Below, piece by piece: positions 1-8,111 of a stretch of DNA of 64,000 bases (positions are counted from its first letter, which is position 1; each line of letters begins with the position of its first letter). The translations under genes were made by a program, and so were the position numbers. This stretch comes from Bacteroidota bacterium. GTDB taxonomy: Bacteria; Bacteroidota; Bacteroidia; Bacteroidales; DTGW01. The DNA is taken from contig JAKPQD010000133.1 of the NCBI GenBank assembly GCA_029572965.1, positions 57,675-121,674 on the forward strand. The letters are read 5' to 3'. The notes beneath the pieces were generated by a model, which worked only from the letters and a program-made list of their open reading frames with translations, ran no database searches and was not told where the DNA came from.

Positions 1-686
1 AATACGAAGCTAATGTAAAAACCAAACAAGGTTCTGCTGATGTGGTTGAATTTGCTGTTAAATTGCCTGGTAAAGATGATAACCACCGCAACGTATGGCT
101 CCCTGTCGATGCCAAATTTCCGAAAGACGTGTACGAACAGCTACAGACAGCGTATGATAATGGAGACCCTTCGCAAATAGAAACAGCCCAGAAAAACCTG
201 GAGCAAACCATCAAGAAAATGGCTAAGGATATTAGCGACAAATATCTCGATCCTCCGTCAACAACAGACTTTGGAATTATGTTCTTACCTTTTGAAGGCA
301 TCTATGCTGAAGTTGTGCGTAAGGCCAGTTTGCTTGAGGAGTTACAGAAGACATATAAAATTGTGGTAACGGGTCCTGCAACGCTGGCAGCTATTCTCAA
401 TAGTTTGCAAATGGGATTCCGCACGCTGGCTATCCAAAAGCGCAGTAGTGAGGTCTGGCAGGTTCTGGCTGCTGTGAAAAAGGAATTTGATTCCTTTGGA
501 GGCATGCTGCAAAAAGCACAAAATAACATTCAAACAGGTTTGAACCAGTTGGATACTGTTATGAGCACTCGTACACGAGCTATACAGCGCAAGCTTAAAG
601 GTGTTGAGCTGATGAATGGCGGAAATGAAGCATTGCCATTGGAAGGTATCAACGAGGATGATGCAGATGCGGATGAGCAGGAATAA
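1..686 (+). CDS. rmuC: DNA recombination protein RmuC, C-terminal part (5' end outside window)
   Basis: The reading frame is open from base 3 and runs without a start into a recognisable RmuC core, so the gene begins upstream of the window. Seen: a VWLPVDAKFP stretch, then the conserved RTLAIQKRSSEVWQVL block, a helical region rich in Gln and Lys, and an acidic Asp/Glu tail. The RmuC family has an N-terminal membrane anchor and coiled coil followed by this nuclease-like core, and limits recombination at inverted repeats; the anchor would lie in the missing part. A GTG at 42 is internal, because clear family sequence (YEANVKTKQGSADVVEF) precedes it. Confidence 0.9.
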   Translation, partial: YEANVKTKQGSADVVEFAVKLPGKDDNHRNVWLPVDAKFPKDVYEQLQTAYDNGDPSQIETAQKNLEQTIKKMAKDISDKYLDPPSTTDFGIMFLPFEGIYAEVVRKASLLEELQKTYKIVVTGPATLAAILNSLQMGFRTLAIQKRSSEVWQVLAAVKKEFDSFGGMLQKAQNNIQTGLNQLDTVMSTRTRAIQRKLKGVELMNGGNEALPLEGINEDDADADEQE

Positions 687-734
687 AAGAATTGAGATTT
701 AATAATTTTTTGGCGAGCATTCAAAATATCAATT

Positions 735-977
735 TTGTATCTTTCAATAAAATCTAAGTCAATAGATAAAAGCATATTGATTAATAAAACTATAAACAAT
801 ATTAAAAAGCTTCCAGTTTCAAAAGTGAAGGATGTGAATGATTTTGTCGATTTTTTATTAAATAGAATTGAAGATCAGGTGATTACTGAAGGAATACAGG
901 AAATTGCTTCTACATCTAAGTCTTTTGGTATTTTAAACAATGAACCTGATTTATTTACAGGTATTGATTTTAAATAA
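735..977 (+). CDS. Orphan antitoxin-like small protein (VapB/DUF2281-like), possibly a remnant
   Basis: An 80-codon frame whose middle (IKKLPVSKVKDVNDFVDFLL) resembles the small Bacteroidota antitoxins that sit before PIN or RelE toxins; the ending NEPDLFTGIDFK also fits their usual C-terminus. There is no ATG: the first possible starts are TTG at 735 or TTG at 777. No toxin frame follows; the next 320 bases are non-coding and contain palindromes. A TATCTTTC box near 739-746 could be a promoter. Most likely an orphan or decaying half of a toxin-antitoxin pair. Family assignment is by eye and tentative. Confidence 0.45.
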   Translation: MYLSIKSKSIDKSILINKTINNIKKLPVSKVKDVNDFVDFLLNRIEDQVITEGIQEIASTSKSFGILNNEPDLFTGIDFK

Positions 978-1011
978 GGGATTTTTCGAAGGCTTGCCTT
1001 TATTAGAAAGT

Positions 1012-1077
1012 GATGATTGTCAGCGTTCCTACGAAGCACTGACTAACCAATGAAAAACCGTATAGCGTTCAATCATC
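1012..1077. repeat. 66-bp inverted-repeat element with GATGATTG ends
   Basis: GATGATTG at 1012-1019 is mirrored by CAATCATC at 1070-1077, and AGCGTTC occurs inside both ends in the same orientation. It could be a small palindromic mobile remnant or a structured RNA; nothing else in the window matches it. Confidence 0.4.
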
Positions 1078-1090
1078 TTGATTTTTTGGT

Positions 1091-1116
1091 CACCTTTTTT
1101 ATCAAGAAAAAAGGTG
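1091..1116. terminator. A/T-tract hairpin, possible bidirectional terminator
   Basis: Perfect 10-bp arms CACCTTTTTT and AAAAAAGGTG with a 6-base loop. The T and A tracts are inside the stem rather than after it, so terminator function is a guess. Confidence 0.35.
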
Positions 1117-1303
1117 AATGAAAAGTGTAAAATCTATAATTCTTCTTTCGATTTTTAAGAAATCATTTTCAAAAAATATTGTAATTATGCAGCCTGAAAT
1201 CATTTAACTGATTTTAGACTTGACATGTTCATGAATTTTAACGAAATTTATAATTCACTTTTAATTAGTAATTTGTCATTAGTTATTTTTTTAAACACAC
1301 ACT

Positions 1304-3703
1304 ATGCAGTACGGATTTTTTGACGACAAAAGAAAAGAGTATGTAATTACTCGACCTGACACCCCGCGTTCGTGGAGCAATTACCTTGGCTCTACCGAAT
1401 ATGGTGCTATTATTACCAATAATGCCGGGGGGTACAGCTTTTACAAATCAGGAGGGATTGGACGTTTCATGCGTATCCGTTTCAACTCTATTCCAATGGA
1501 CCAACCTGGACGATATTTGTACATCCGGGATAAAGAAAGTGCTGATTATTGGTCAGCTTCATGGCAGCCTGTTGGCAAACCGCTTGATAAATATAAATCA
1601 GAGTGCCGCCATGGTTCGGCATATACCATTATTAGTTCAGAGTATGATAACATTGCTACCGAAACAACCTATTTTGTTCCACTTGGACAAATTTTTGAGG
1701 TTTGGAAAATCAAGGTAACCAACAAAGACAAACGTGCCCGCAAATTGAGCATGTTCTCGTTTGTAGAGTTTGCCAATTGCTGGAATGCTATGCAAGACCT
1801 TTTGAACCTTCAATATACACAGTACATTGCAAAGATGTCTGTGGTGGATGGTATCATTGACCACGGAACCAACGTGCATATTCCTGCAATGCCAGATAAC
1901 TTTGCCGAAAATGACCAGGGACGCCATACATTCCTTGCATTTGTTGGTGGTAAGGTTGTGGGTCACGAAACAGACCTGGAATCATTCCTTGGCAGATACC
2001 GCACTTATGCAAACCCACTGGCTGTTGAAACTGGTAAATGTTCAAATTTTATGGCTGCTGGCGACAATGTTTGTGGTACAACACAAATAGATATTGAACT
2101 GGCTCCGGGTCAATCACAGGATCTGATTGTGCTGCTTGGTGTTGGAGAAGCAGCTAACGAGGGTAAAAAGGTAGTTGCTGAGTTTGGCAATGTTGCCCGT
2201 CTCGAACAGGAATTAGATAAGCTTATCCGCTACTGGCATGGCCGTATAGATGCTGTTGCAGTTGAAACTCCGGATGCTGAATTTAACAGCATGCTCAATA
2301 TGTGGAGCCCGTATAACTGTCAGATGACATTCAACTGGAGCCGTGCAGCCAGCTTGGTATATACAGCTATGGAACGTGACGGATTAGGCTACCGTGATAG
2401 TGTACAAGATATTTTGGGTGTTTTGCCTAATATTCCAGATGAGGCAGGTAAGCGTCTTGAACTGATGATAACTGGTCAGGTTTCTACAGGTGGGGCTATG
2501 CCTGTGGTCAACAAAATAGCTCATAAGCCGGGTAAGGAAAAGTTACCTGATGAAAATCAGTACCGTTCAGACGATTGCCTCTGGTTGTTCAATGCTGTGC
2601 CTGCTTATGTAAAAGAAACGGGTGATATAAACTTCTACAATAAAGTGCTTCCTTATGCAGACAAAGGCGAAGACACTGTTTTAGGTCACTTACGAAGAGC
2701 TATTCAATTCAATTTAGACAGGTCAGGTAAACATGGCTTACCTTGTGGTTTGCTGGCCGACTGGAACGACTGTCTGAAGTTTGGACATGATGGAGAGACC
2801 GCATTTGTGGCTATGCAGTTGCGTTTTGCTTTGAAAGAATATATTCAGATTTGCAAAATGCTAGGAAAATCTGAGGAAGTTGAATGGGCTAAACCTAAAC
2901 TTGCCCAGATTGATGAAAATATTCAGAAATACGTTTGGGATGGCAAATGGTTCCTGCGCGGATATCGTGTAGATGGTTTCAAATTTGGCTCAAACGAGAG
3001 CAAAGAAGGTAAGATATATCTCAATCCTCAGGCTTGGGCTGTAATTAGTGAAGCAGCTTCTGCTGAACAGGCAAAAACAGCTATGCAGAGCGTGAACGAA
3101 ATGTTGGCAACCGAGTATGGTATTGCTTTGTGCAATCCGCCTTACACTTATGGTGCAGACTACAACATTGTCCGCTCGGCTCTTTTCAACCCAAGTATGA
3201 AGGAAAACGGTGCTATATTCACCCATACACAAGGTTGGGCTGTGATGGCCGAGACATTACTTGGCAATGGTAACAGGGCTTATCAGTACTGGAGGGCTTA
3301 TATGCCTGCAGCATACAATACACGTGCTGAAATTCGACAAATAGAGCCATACGTGTACAATCAGTCAACACATGGCCAATATAGTCCTCGTTTTGGGGCA
3401 TCACGTTTGCCATGGCTCAGTGGCTCTGCTACCTGGTCGTTTTTTGTAGCAACGCAGTATATTCTTGGCGTTCGTCCTGATTATGATGGGATTATCATAG
3501 ATCCTTGTATCCCTGCCGACTGGAAGGAATTTAAAGTTGCCCGTCGTTTTCGAGGTAAGCAATTGAACATTATTGTGAAGAACCCTTGCGGCGTTCAAAA
3601 AGGTGTTTCAAAAATAAACATCAACAACAAAACCATTGATGGCTGTAAAATTGCCAACAGCGACCTTGCCAGCAACAATGAGATTGTAGTAATAATGGGA
3701 TAA
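1304..3703 (+). CDS. GH94 family disaccharide phosphorylase (cellobiose/chitobiose phosphorylase type)
   Basis: An 799-residue cytosolic protein with no signal peptide, the usual length for GH94. The start MQYGFFDDKRKEYVIT matches the N-terminus of cellobiose and N,N-diacetylchitobiose phosphorylases. Order seen: N-terminal beta-sandwich, GYRDS (362-366), the catalytic-loop motif DWNDC (486-490) whose second Asp (489) is the expected general acid, the ENGAIFTHTQGWAVMAETLLG region, and a C-terminal ILGVRPDYDG...IDPCIP block. The enzyme would split a beta-linked disaccharide with phosphate, saving ATP. Which disaccharide cannot be read from sequence; the DSVQD-LG motif looks closer to cellobiose than chitobiose enzymes. 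No transporter or other glycoside gene is adjacent. Confidence 0.88.
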   Translation: MQYGFFDDKRKEYVITRPDTPRSWSNYLGSTEYGAIITNNAGGYSFYKSGGIGRFMRIRFNSIPMDQPGRYLYIRDKESADYWSASWQPVGKPLDKYKSECRHGSAYTIISSEYDNIATETTYFVPLGQIFEVWKIKVTNKDKRARKLSMFSFVEFANCWNAMQDLLNLQYTQYIAKMSVVDGIIDHGTNVHIPAMPDNFAENDQGRHTFLAFVGGKVVGHETDLESFLGRYRTYANPLAVETGKCSNFMAAGDNVCGTTQIDIELAPGQSQDLIVLLGVGEAANEGKKVVAEFGNVARLEQELDKLIRYWHGRIDAVAVETPDAEFNSMLNMWSPYNCQMTFNWSRAASLVYTAMERDGLGYRDSVQDILGVLPNIPDEAGKRLELMITGQVSTGGAMPVVNKIAHKPGKEKLPDENQYRSDDCLWLFNAVPAYVKETGDINFYNKVLPYADKGEDTVLGHLRRAIQFNLDRSGKHGLPCGLLADWNDCLKFGHDGETAFVAMQLRFALKEYIQICKMLGKSEEVEWAKPKLAQIDENIQKYVWDGKWFLRGYRVDGFKFGSNESKEGKIYLNPQAWAVISEAASAEQAKTAMQSVNEMLATEYGIALCNPPYTYGADYNIVRSALFNPSMKENGAIFTHTQGWAVMAETLLGNGNRAYQYWRAYMPAAYNTRAEIRQIEPYVYNQSTHGQYSPRFGASRLPWLSGSATWSFFVATQYILGVRPDYDGIIIDPCIPADWKEFKVARRFRGKQLNIIVKNPCGVQKGVSKININNKTIDGCKIANSDLASNNEIVVIMG

Positions 3704-3709
3704 ATTATT

Positions 3710-3756
3710 AACGTAAAGGCGCTAAGTTGCTAAGTTTTTCTTTGTGCCTTTGCGTT
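3710..3756. repeat. 47-bp imperfect palindrome (REP-like element)
   Basis: AACGTAAAGGCGC (3710-3722) pairs with GTGCCTTTGCGTT (3744-3756), 11 of 13 positions, around a 21-base centre GCTAAG-type core. It sits between the phosphorylase and the PAS gene. Similar AAAGGCGC-AAAG palindromes are common intergenic elements in Bacteroidota genomes (from memory, not searched). Confidence 0.5.
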
Positions 3757-3769
3757 TAAAAGAAAATAT

Positions 3770-4105
3770 ATGATGTTTAATTATTTTGAAGAAGTAGAAA
3801 ACCCTGTTACAGTCTGTGATGCAAATGGTATAATTCTATACATGAATGCAGCATCACGTCAAATGTTAAACAAATATGGCGGGCAAAACCTCATTGGCAA
3901 AAGCCTTTACGATTGCCACAACGAAAACTCGAACCGTATCATCCGCGAATTGCTTGAGCATAAGAAAAGCAATACATACATGGTTGAAAAAGAAGGCAAA
4001 CGCAAGCTGGTTCACCAAACTCCCTGGTTTGAAAATGGACGGTTGGCAGGACTAATAGAAATAATTACTTTTTTACCAGAAGATTTGAAAGAGGTTAAGA
4101 GGTAA
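3770..4105 (+). CDS. Single-domain PAS protein
   Basis: A 111-residue protein that is essentially one PAS domain: VENPVTVCDANGIILYMN (residues 8-27) is the typical N-terminal PAS strand, followed by NLIGKSLYDCHNENS and a final strand GRLAGLIEIITF. No output domain is attached. The Cys-His pair in LYDCHNENS is common in PAS domains of this subgroup, so a bound cofactor or small ligand is possible. It follows the GH94 gene by 66 bases and may share its transcript, although the palindrome at 3710-3756 lies between them. Role unknown; stand-alone PAS proteins often work as partners of other sensors. Confidence 0.75.
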   Translation: MMFNYFEEVENPVTVCDANGIILYMNAASRQMLNKYGGQNLIGKSLYDCHNENSNRIIRELLEHKKSNTYMVEKEGKRKLVHQTPWFENGRLAGLIEIITFLPEDLKEVKR

Positions 4106-4177
4106 AATTTTACAGCTTATTTTTTTCAATATTTGCTTATATTCCAGTTAATAATTAGAAATAATAGTTTTGCTTTG

Positions 4178-4357
4178 TTAGTCTTTCTTAGCTAAACGTA
4201 AAGTCCGGCGTATGTAATATATCAAAAATGCCATTACAGCAAATATAAAGAAAACATAGCTTTCAGAAAATCCTAACTTGAAAGTTTGATGAATGGCAGC
4301 CGCAATACAAAATATTGCTAATGAGAGCCATACATATTCGCGGATTTTAGTTCTCAT
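4178..4357 (-). CDS. 59-residue membrane protein overlapping lptC
   Basis: An ATG start (4355-4357) lies inside the last codons of lptC, overlapping it by 11 bases, a layout typical of translational coupling. The product begins MRTKIREYVWLSLAIFCI, has two hydrophobic stretches (about residues 9-22 and 32-48) and ends in a basic tail RRTLRLAKKD, so it looks like a small inner-membrane hairpin protein with the tail in the cytoplasm. It follows coaX and lptC in the same direction. Family not recognised. The overlap and membrane pattern support it; the short length lowers certainty. Confidence 0.6.
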   Translation of the reverse strand: MRTKIREYVWLSLAIFCIAAAIHQTFKLGFSESYVFFIFAVMAFLIYYIRRTLRLAKKD

Positions 4358-4913
4358 TGCCGTTATCTTTTATATTTACCGAGCCTTTTATACCTATCAT
4401 GTGCCATTGCGACATATCTTCCTTGGCCTCAAACCCCCCATCGTCATAGAATACCCCGTCTGCATTGCTGATTCTCGAAAACTTTGTTGAATAAATAATT
4501 CCCTTTTCCTGGTCCCAGAAAAGTTCTTCAGTGCTAAGCTCCTCACCTGTCTTATGATTTCTGGCCAATACATTGCCCCAGGCTTTCCAAAGTTTTTCCT
4601 GATCGCGGTACAATGCATGCTGGGCAGTAATAGTGGCTTCAATATTATGGGCCGTATCAAATTGATTGACGGTCAGGCCCTTTGAAAATTCGGTGTACAT
4701 CTTATTGGGCAAATTATAGCGCACTATTGATGGCGAAATGATTTGAATTTTGACCCTTGCCGAATCGCTATAAAGAATTTCAATATTATCGGCACTTACC
4801 TGTGGCAAGTCTTTTTCTTTTCCCATGTTGCGAATGACTTCAATGTTATTCTCACATGAAGAAGTGATAAATACTATACTTATAAATAAAACTATATATA
4901 CTTTATTGCGCAT
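4347..4913 (-). CDS. lptC: LPS export periplasmic lipoprotein LptC
   Basis: A 188-residue protein with a lipoprotein signal (FISIVFITSSC, Cys20) and the LptC/OstA-like fold pattern: SADNIEILYSDSARVKIQIISP, then the beta-rich GLTVNQFDTAHNIEATITAQ and KAWGNVLARNHKTGEEL, with ELFWDQEKGIIYST near the end. LptC bridges the inner-membrane LptBFG exporter to LptA in LPS transport; most LptC proteins have a transmembrane anchor, whereas Bacteroidota versions are often annotated as lipoproteins as here. It overlaps the coaX stop region by 11 bases, so the two are translated together. Confidence 0.85.
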   Translation of the reverse strand: MRNKVYIVLFISIVFITSSCENNIEVIRNMGKEKDLPQVSADNIEILYSDSARVKIQIISPSIVRYNLPNKMYTEFSKGLTVNQFDTAHNIEATITAQHALYRDQEKLWKAWGNVLARNHKTGEELSTEELFWDQEKGIIYSTKFSRISNADGVFYDDGGFEAKEDMSQWHMIGIKGSVNIKDNGNEN

Positions 4914-5631
4914 TGTAATTCAATATACTGTTCAATCCTATTAAAACGATATTTTGTTCTACAAAGATGGTGCAATTAATTTGTTCTGCCAAAAAATTGG
5001 CATCGCCGCCCGACAAAACTATTTTTAATTCAGGATTATCCAAACGATGTTTCTCAATAAATCCCTGTATTTCAAATATAATGCCATTCTGTACCCCTGA
5101 TTTGATGGACTCTTCTGTAGTCTTTCCATGCAGTTCGGCTTTTTCTCCGGCTGCTATGAGAGGTAGTTTCTGCGTAAAACTATTTAAGGCCTTGAAACGC
5201 ATTGTCATCCCGGGAGCTATTGCTCCTCCTTGATATTCACCTTGCTTATTAATAAAGTCATAGGTAATAGCAGTGCCTGCATCAATAACCAACACATCTG
5301 AGCTTGGGAACATTGATATGGCTCCTGCTACTGCAGCAATTCTGTCAGGACCTTGAGTTTCCTTGGTTTGATAAAGGTTCTTAAATGGAAGATTAGTATT
5401 GCCCGATAAAACAATAAGATTAGGAAATGTATTGCTCAAATATTCGAGTAAATCTGTCGGAATAATTCCAGTAGCCCCTATAATACAGTTTTTTATATCT
5501 CTATACTTACGAAGTACAAGCTCAGCATCACATACAAACATATCTGCAAAGACAAAAGACTCTAAGAGCTCATTATTCTTGAACACTCCAAGTTTTATCC
5601 GGCTGTTACCTATGTCAATTATGAGGTTCAT
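4903..5631 (-). CDS. coaX: Type III pantothenate kinase
   Basis: A 242-residue ASKHA-fold kinase for the first step of coenzyme A synthesis. Motifs seen in order: DIGNSRIKLGVF (phosphate 1, Asp6), GPDRIAAVAGA (residues 94-104), VIDAGTAITYDF (phosphate 2, about 115-126) and IVLSGGDANFLAEQI near the end. The type III enzyme needs a monovalent cation and is not inhibited by CoA. It is the middle gene of the DPP-IV, coaX, lptC run: the peptidase gene ends 48 bases upstream and lptC overlaps by 11 bases downstream. Confidence 0.95.
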   Translation of the reverse strand: MNLIIDIGNSRIKLGVFKNNELLESFVFADMFVCDAELVLRKYRDIKNCIIGATGIIPTDLLEYLSNTFPNLIVLSGNTNLPFKNLYQTKETQGPDRIAAVAGAISMFPSSDVLVIDAGTAITYDFINKQGEYQGGAIAPGMTMRFKALNSFTQKLPLIAAGEKAELHGKTTEESIKSGVQNGIIFEIQGFIEKHRLDNPELKIVLSGGDANFLAEQINCTIFVEQNIVLIGLNSILNYNAQ

Positions 5632-5679
5632 AATATTTCAATAATTAAAATTACATTAAAACGCATAAAATTAAATAGC

Positions 5680-7866
5680 TTATTTGTCAAACACCCTGTT
5701 TAAAAAATCTATCACCTGGTTGTATAATTGCATTCCGGCATTTTGGCTATTAATCTGGTGGTTGTCGTCAGTAAATAATTTCATTTCAAATTTTTTGTCT
5801 GCTTTTACCAGGGCATCAGCAAACATCAGCGTATTTTGAACGTGTACATTGTCATCAGCAGTACCATGAATCAATAATAGCTTACCATTAGTTTTATCAG
5901 CATTTACAATCAAGGAGGTTTTATTGTACTTTTCTTCATTGTCTTCAAGCAAACCCATATACCGTTCGGTATAAGCGGCATCGTACAAACGCCAGTCGGT
6001 AGGAGGAGCAACAGATATGGCAGCTTTAAATAAACCATTGCTTTGCTGCAGGCAAGTGGCAGCAAGAAAACCTCCAAAACTCCATCCCATAATGGCTAAA
6101 CATGAAGTGTCAATCCAAGCCTTTTGCCCCAGATAGTTTGCAGTTGCAACAATATCTGTACATGCTATTTCACCAAGTTTTCCATAAGTAGCGTCCCTGA
6201 ATGATTTACCTCTGTTGCTTGTTCCACGGTTATCAACTGAAACTACATTATACCCTTGCATCGCCAAGTAATGATACCATTTTACTTCATATTTGTCAAG
6301 TACGTTCTGAATACCAGGCCCTCCATATACATAAAATAAAGTAGGTGCAGGACGGTTAGTTTCTTTCTTAGCTTTTATCATCCAGCCATACAATCTTTCA
6401 TCACTTGGAAGTACAAAAGAAAAGGTATCTTTTTGAGGAACATTCATTTCTATTGCTTTATCAGCCATTTTTTTATTATCAATCAGCACCTTCTCCTTCC
6501 CAGACTTGACATTCATAATGCTAACTTTCAAAGGCTCAATCAGGCTCGAATAGGTATGGATTATATTGTTGAAATCGGCACTAAAAACAGCTTTATGCAC
6601 ACCATTACCTTTAGTAAGCTGCGATAATTTTAACTTTTTCAAGTCATAACAATATAAGTGCTTTTGTAGAGGTGATGCTTGATTAGTAGTAAGAAATATT
6701 CTTTTATTTAGAATATCGATATTTTCTATTGCAAGTACTTCCCAATTGCCAGTAGTCAACTGCTTTATTTTTGAGCCATTTTCTGTAGCCAAGTAAAGAT
6801 GTTTATATCCCGTTTTTTCACTTAGAAAAACGAAATCATTCTTGTCATTGATAAAAAACACACTTGGAACATCTGGAAATTCAAAATTTGTATTTGTTTG
6901 TTCATTATAAAGTACTTTAATTTCCTTGCTTACAAAATTATATTCTTCTATGTTGTATTTATTTTGAGCCCTATTAACACGAGTATAAAATACATTGTCA
7001 GATTTTATTGTCCATTTAAAATCTGTAATATAATTTTCACCAACATTGACAATCATGGTATTAGTCTTTGTTTGTAAATCATATACATATAAAGAGGTTT
7101 GAGCTATAGGCTTTCCTACCTTAGGGTATTTTAGGGTTACCACATAGGGATATACCCAATCGTCTGCCTGAAAACAATTAGTTTTTGTATAGTAGGTCAA
7201 AGGATAAGTCATTACTTTCTTTTCATTCAACTTGTAATAAACAATGCTTTTACTATCTGGAGACCATTTAAATGCTTGCAAAAGCGAAAACTCTTCTTCG
7301 TATATCCAATCTGGTTCGGCATTTATAATGGAATCTCCATCTCCATCATTTGTAATCTGGGTCGTTTTGTTTTGAACAACATCAAAAACATATAAATTAT
7401 GCTTGTAACAATAGGCCACCTTATTTCCATCTGGCGATATTTGGGCATCTCGAATCTTTTTCCCTTCAGACACCTTTATGCATTCGTTGGTTAGTGAATT
7501 AAATATAACATACGATGCATAAAATGAATACCTGTATAATGGTTTTATGTTGTAAGCCAGCAAAAACTGGTGTTCTGAATTGTCAAAAGAAAAAGAGGCA
7601 ATGTCAATATTTTTATCAAAAGCTGTACTTAAATTGTTTACAGGGGTATCTACAGATAAACCATCAGCAAATTTGTACCTGATCACCATATTGTTTGTTA
7701 AACTGTAATAATATAGCTCATTTGAAGAAGGCAATATATTGTCAGCCCTGTTTTCTTTAAAAGTTGATTTAGATACAAAATCTGAAAGTTCAGGTTTTTC
7801 AGAAGCTAATAAACAACTAAGCTCTACAACACTTATTAAAAGGCATGTACAAACTTTTCCCCACAT
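5680..7866 (-). CDS. Dipeptidyl peptidase IV family serine protease (S9)
   Basis: A 728-residue exported enzyme: signal peptide at the N-terminus (VCTCLLISVVELSCLLAS), an eight-bladed propeller region (about 40-480, with VPSVFFINDKNDFVFLSE-type repeats), then the alpha/beta-hydrolase domain. Catalytic residues are Ser596 in GWSFGG, Asp671/672 in HGTADDNVH and His703 in DDNHQI; the DWIYEEEF motif gives the Glu pair that holds the free N-terminus of the substrate. It would remove X-Pro or X-Ala dipeptides in the periplasm. The gene has its own leader and appears to head the coaX-lptC unit. Confidence 0.92.
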   Translation of the reverse strand: MWGKVCTCLLISVVELSCLLASEKPELSDFVSKSTFKENRADNILPSSNELYYYSLTNNMVIRYKFADGLSVDTPVNNLSTAFDKNIDIASFSFDNSEHQFLLAYNIKPLYRYSFYASYVIFNSLTNECIKVSEGKKIRDAQISPDGNKVAYCYKHNLYVFDVVQNKTTQITNDGDGDSIINAEPDWIYEEEFSLLQAFKWSPDSKSIVYYKLNEKKVMTYPLTYYTKTNCFQADDWVYPYVVTLKYPKVGKPIAQTSLYVYDLQTKTNTMIVNVGENYITDFKWTIKSDNVFYTRVNRAQNKYNIEEYNFVSKEIKVLYNEQTNTNFEFPDVPSVFFINDKNDFVFLSEKTGYKHLYLATENGSKIKQLTTGNWEVLAIENIDILNKRIFLTTNQASPLQKHLYCYDLKKLKLSQLTKGNGVHKAVFSADFNNIIHTYSSLIEPLKVSIMNVKSGKEKVLIDNKKMADKAIEMNVPQKDTFSFVLPSDERLYGWMIKAKKETNRPAPTLFYVYGGPGIQNVLDKYEVKWYHYLAMQGYNVVSVDNRGTSNRGKSFRDATYGKLGEIACTDIVATANYLGQKAWIDTSCLAIMGWSFGGFLAATCLQQSNGLFKAAISVAPPTDWRLYDAAYTERYMGLLEDNEEKYNKTSLIVNADKTNGKLLLIHGTADDNVHVQNTLMFADALVKADKKFEMKLFTDDNHQINSQNAGMQLYNQVIDFLNRVFDK

Positions 7867-8084
7867 AAATTTTCAATAAAAAATAAATTCAAAAATGCAA
7901 AATCAAACAAAAAGTATAAATCGTTATTAATCAATAAGTAACAATATGCGATTATAATCGTTATTCAAAAAATTATCTATGTTCGTCAACCAGTTCTTGC
8001 CAATTGCAATAACATTATCAAAGATAATTAACAAACCCAATTTGCTTGTTAAAAAATAGGTTAACATCAAAAAGCCAATAATGT

Positions 8085-8092
8085 TACTTTTG
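8085..8092 (+). promoter_or_regulatory. TAnnTTTG promoter box of recF
   Basis: TACTTTTG matches the Bacteroidota -7 element exactly. It ends 19 bases before the TTG start of recF; a weak upstream element, TTAACA, lies about 18 bases before it. Confidence 0.55.
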
Positions 8093-8111
8093 TAAAAATT
8101 AAAAACTGCTT

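Larger units (their letters stand above)
978..1303. other. Intergenic region with palindromes and a dispersed-repeat copy, no gene seen
   Basis: No convincing ORF in either strand. Contents: an inverted repeat GATGATTG (1012-1019) / CAATCATC (1070-1077), with AGCGTTC also present as a direct repeat inside it; a perfect hairpin CACCTTTTTT / AAAAAAGGTG (1091-1116); and at 1262-1284 the reverse complement of the ACTAATGACAAATTA-type repeat that recurs near 16035-16084. The phosphorylase gene starts at 1304. Confidence 0.5.
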
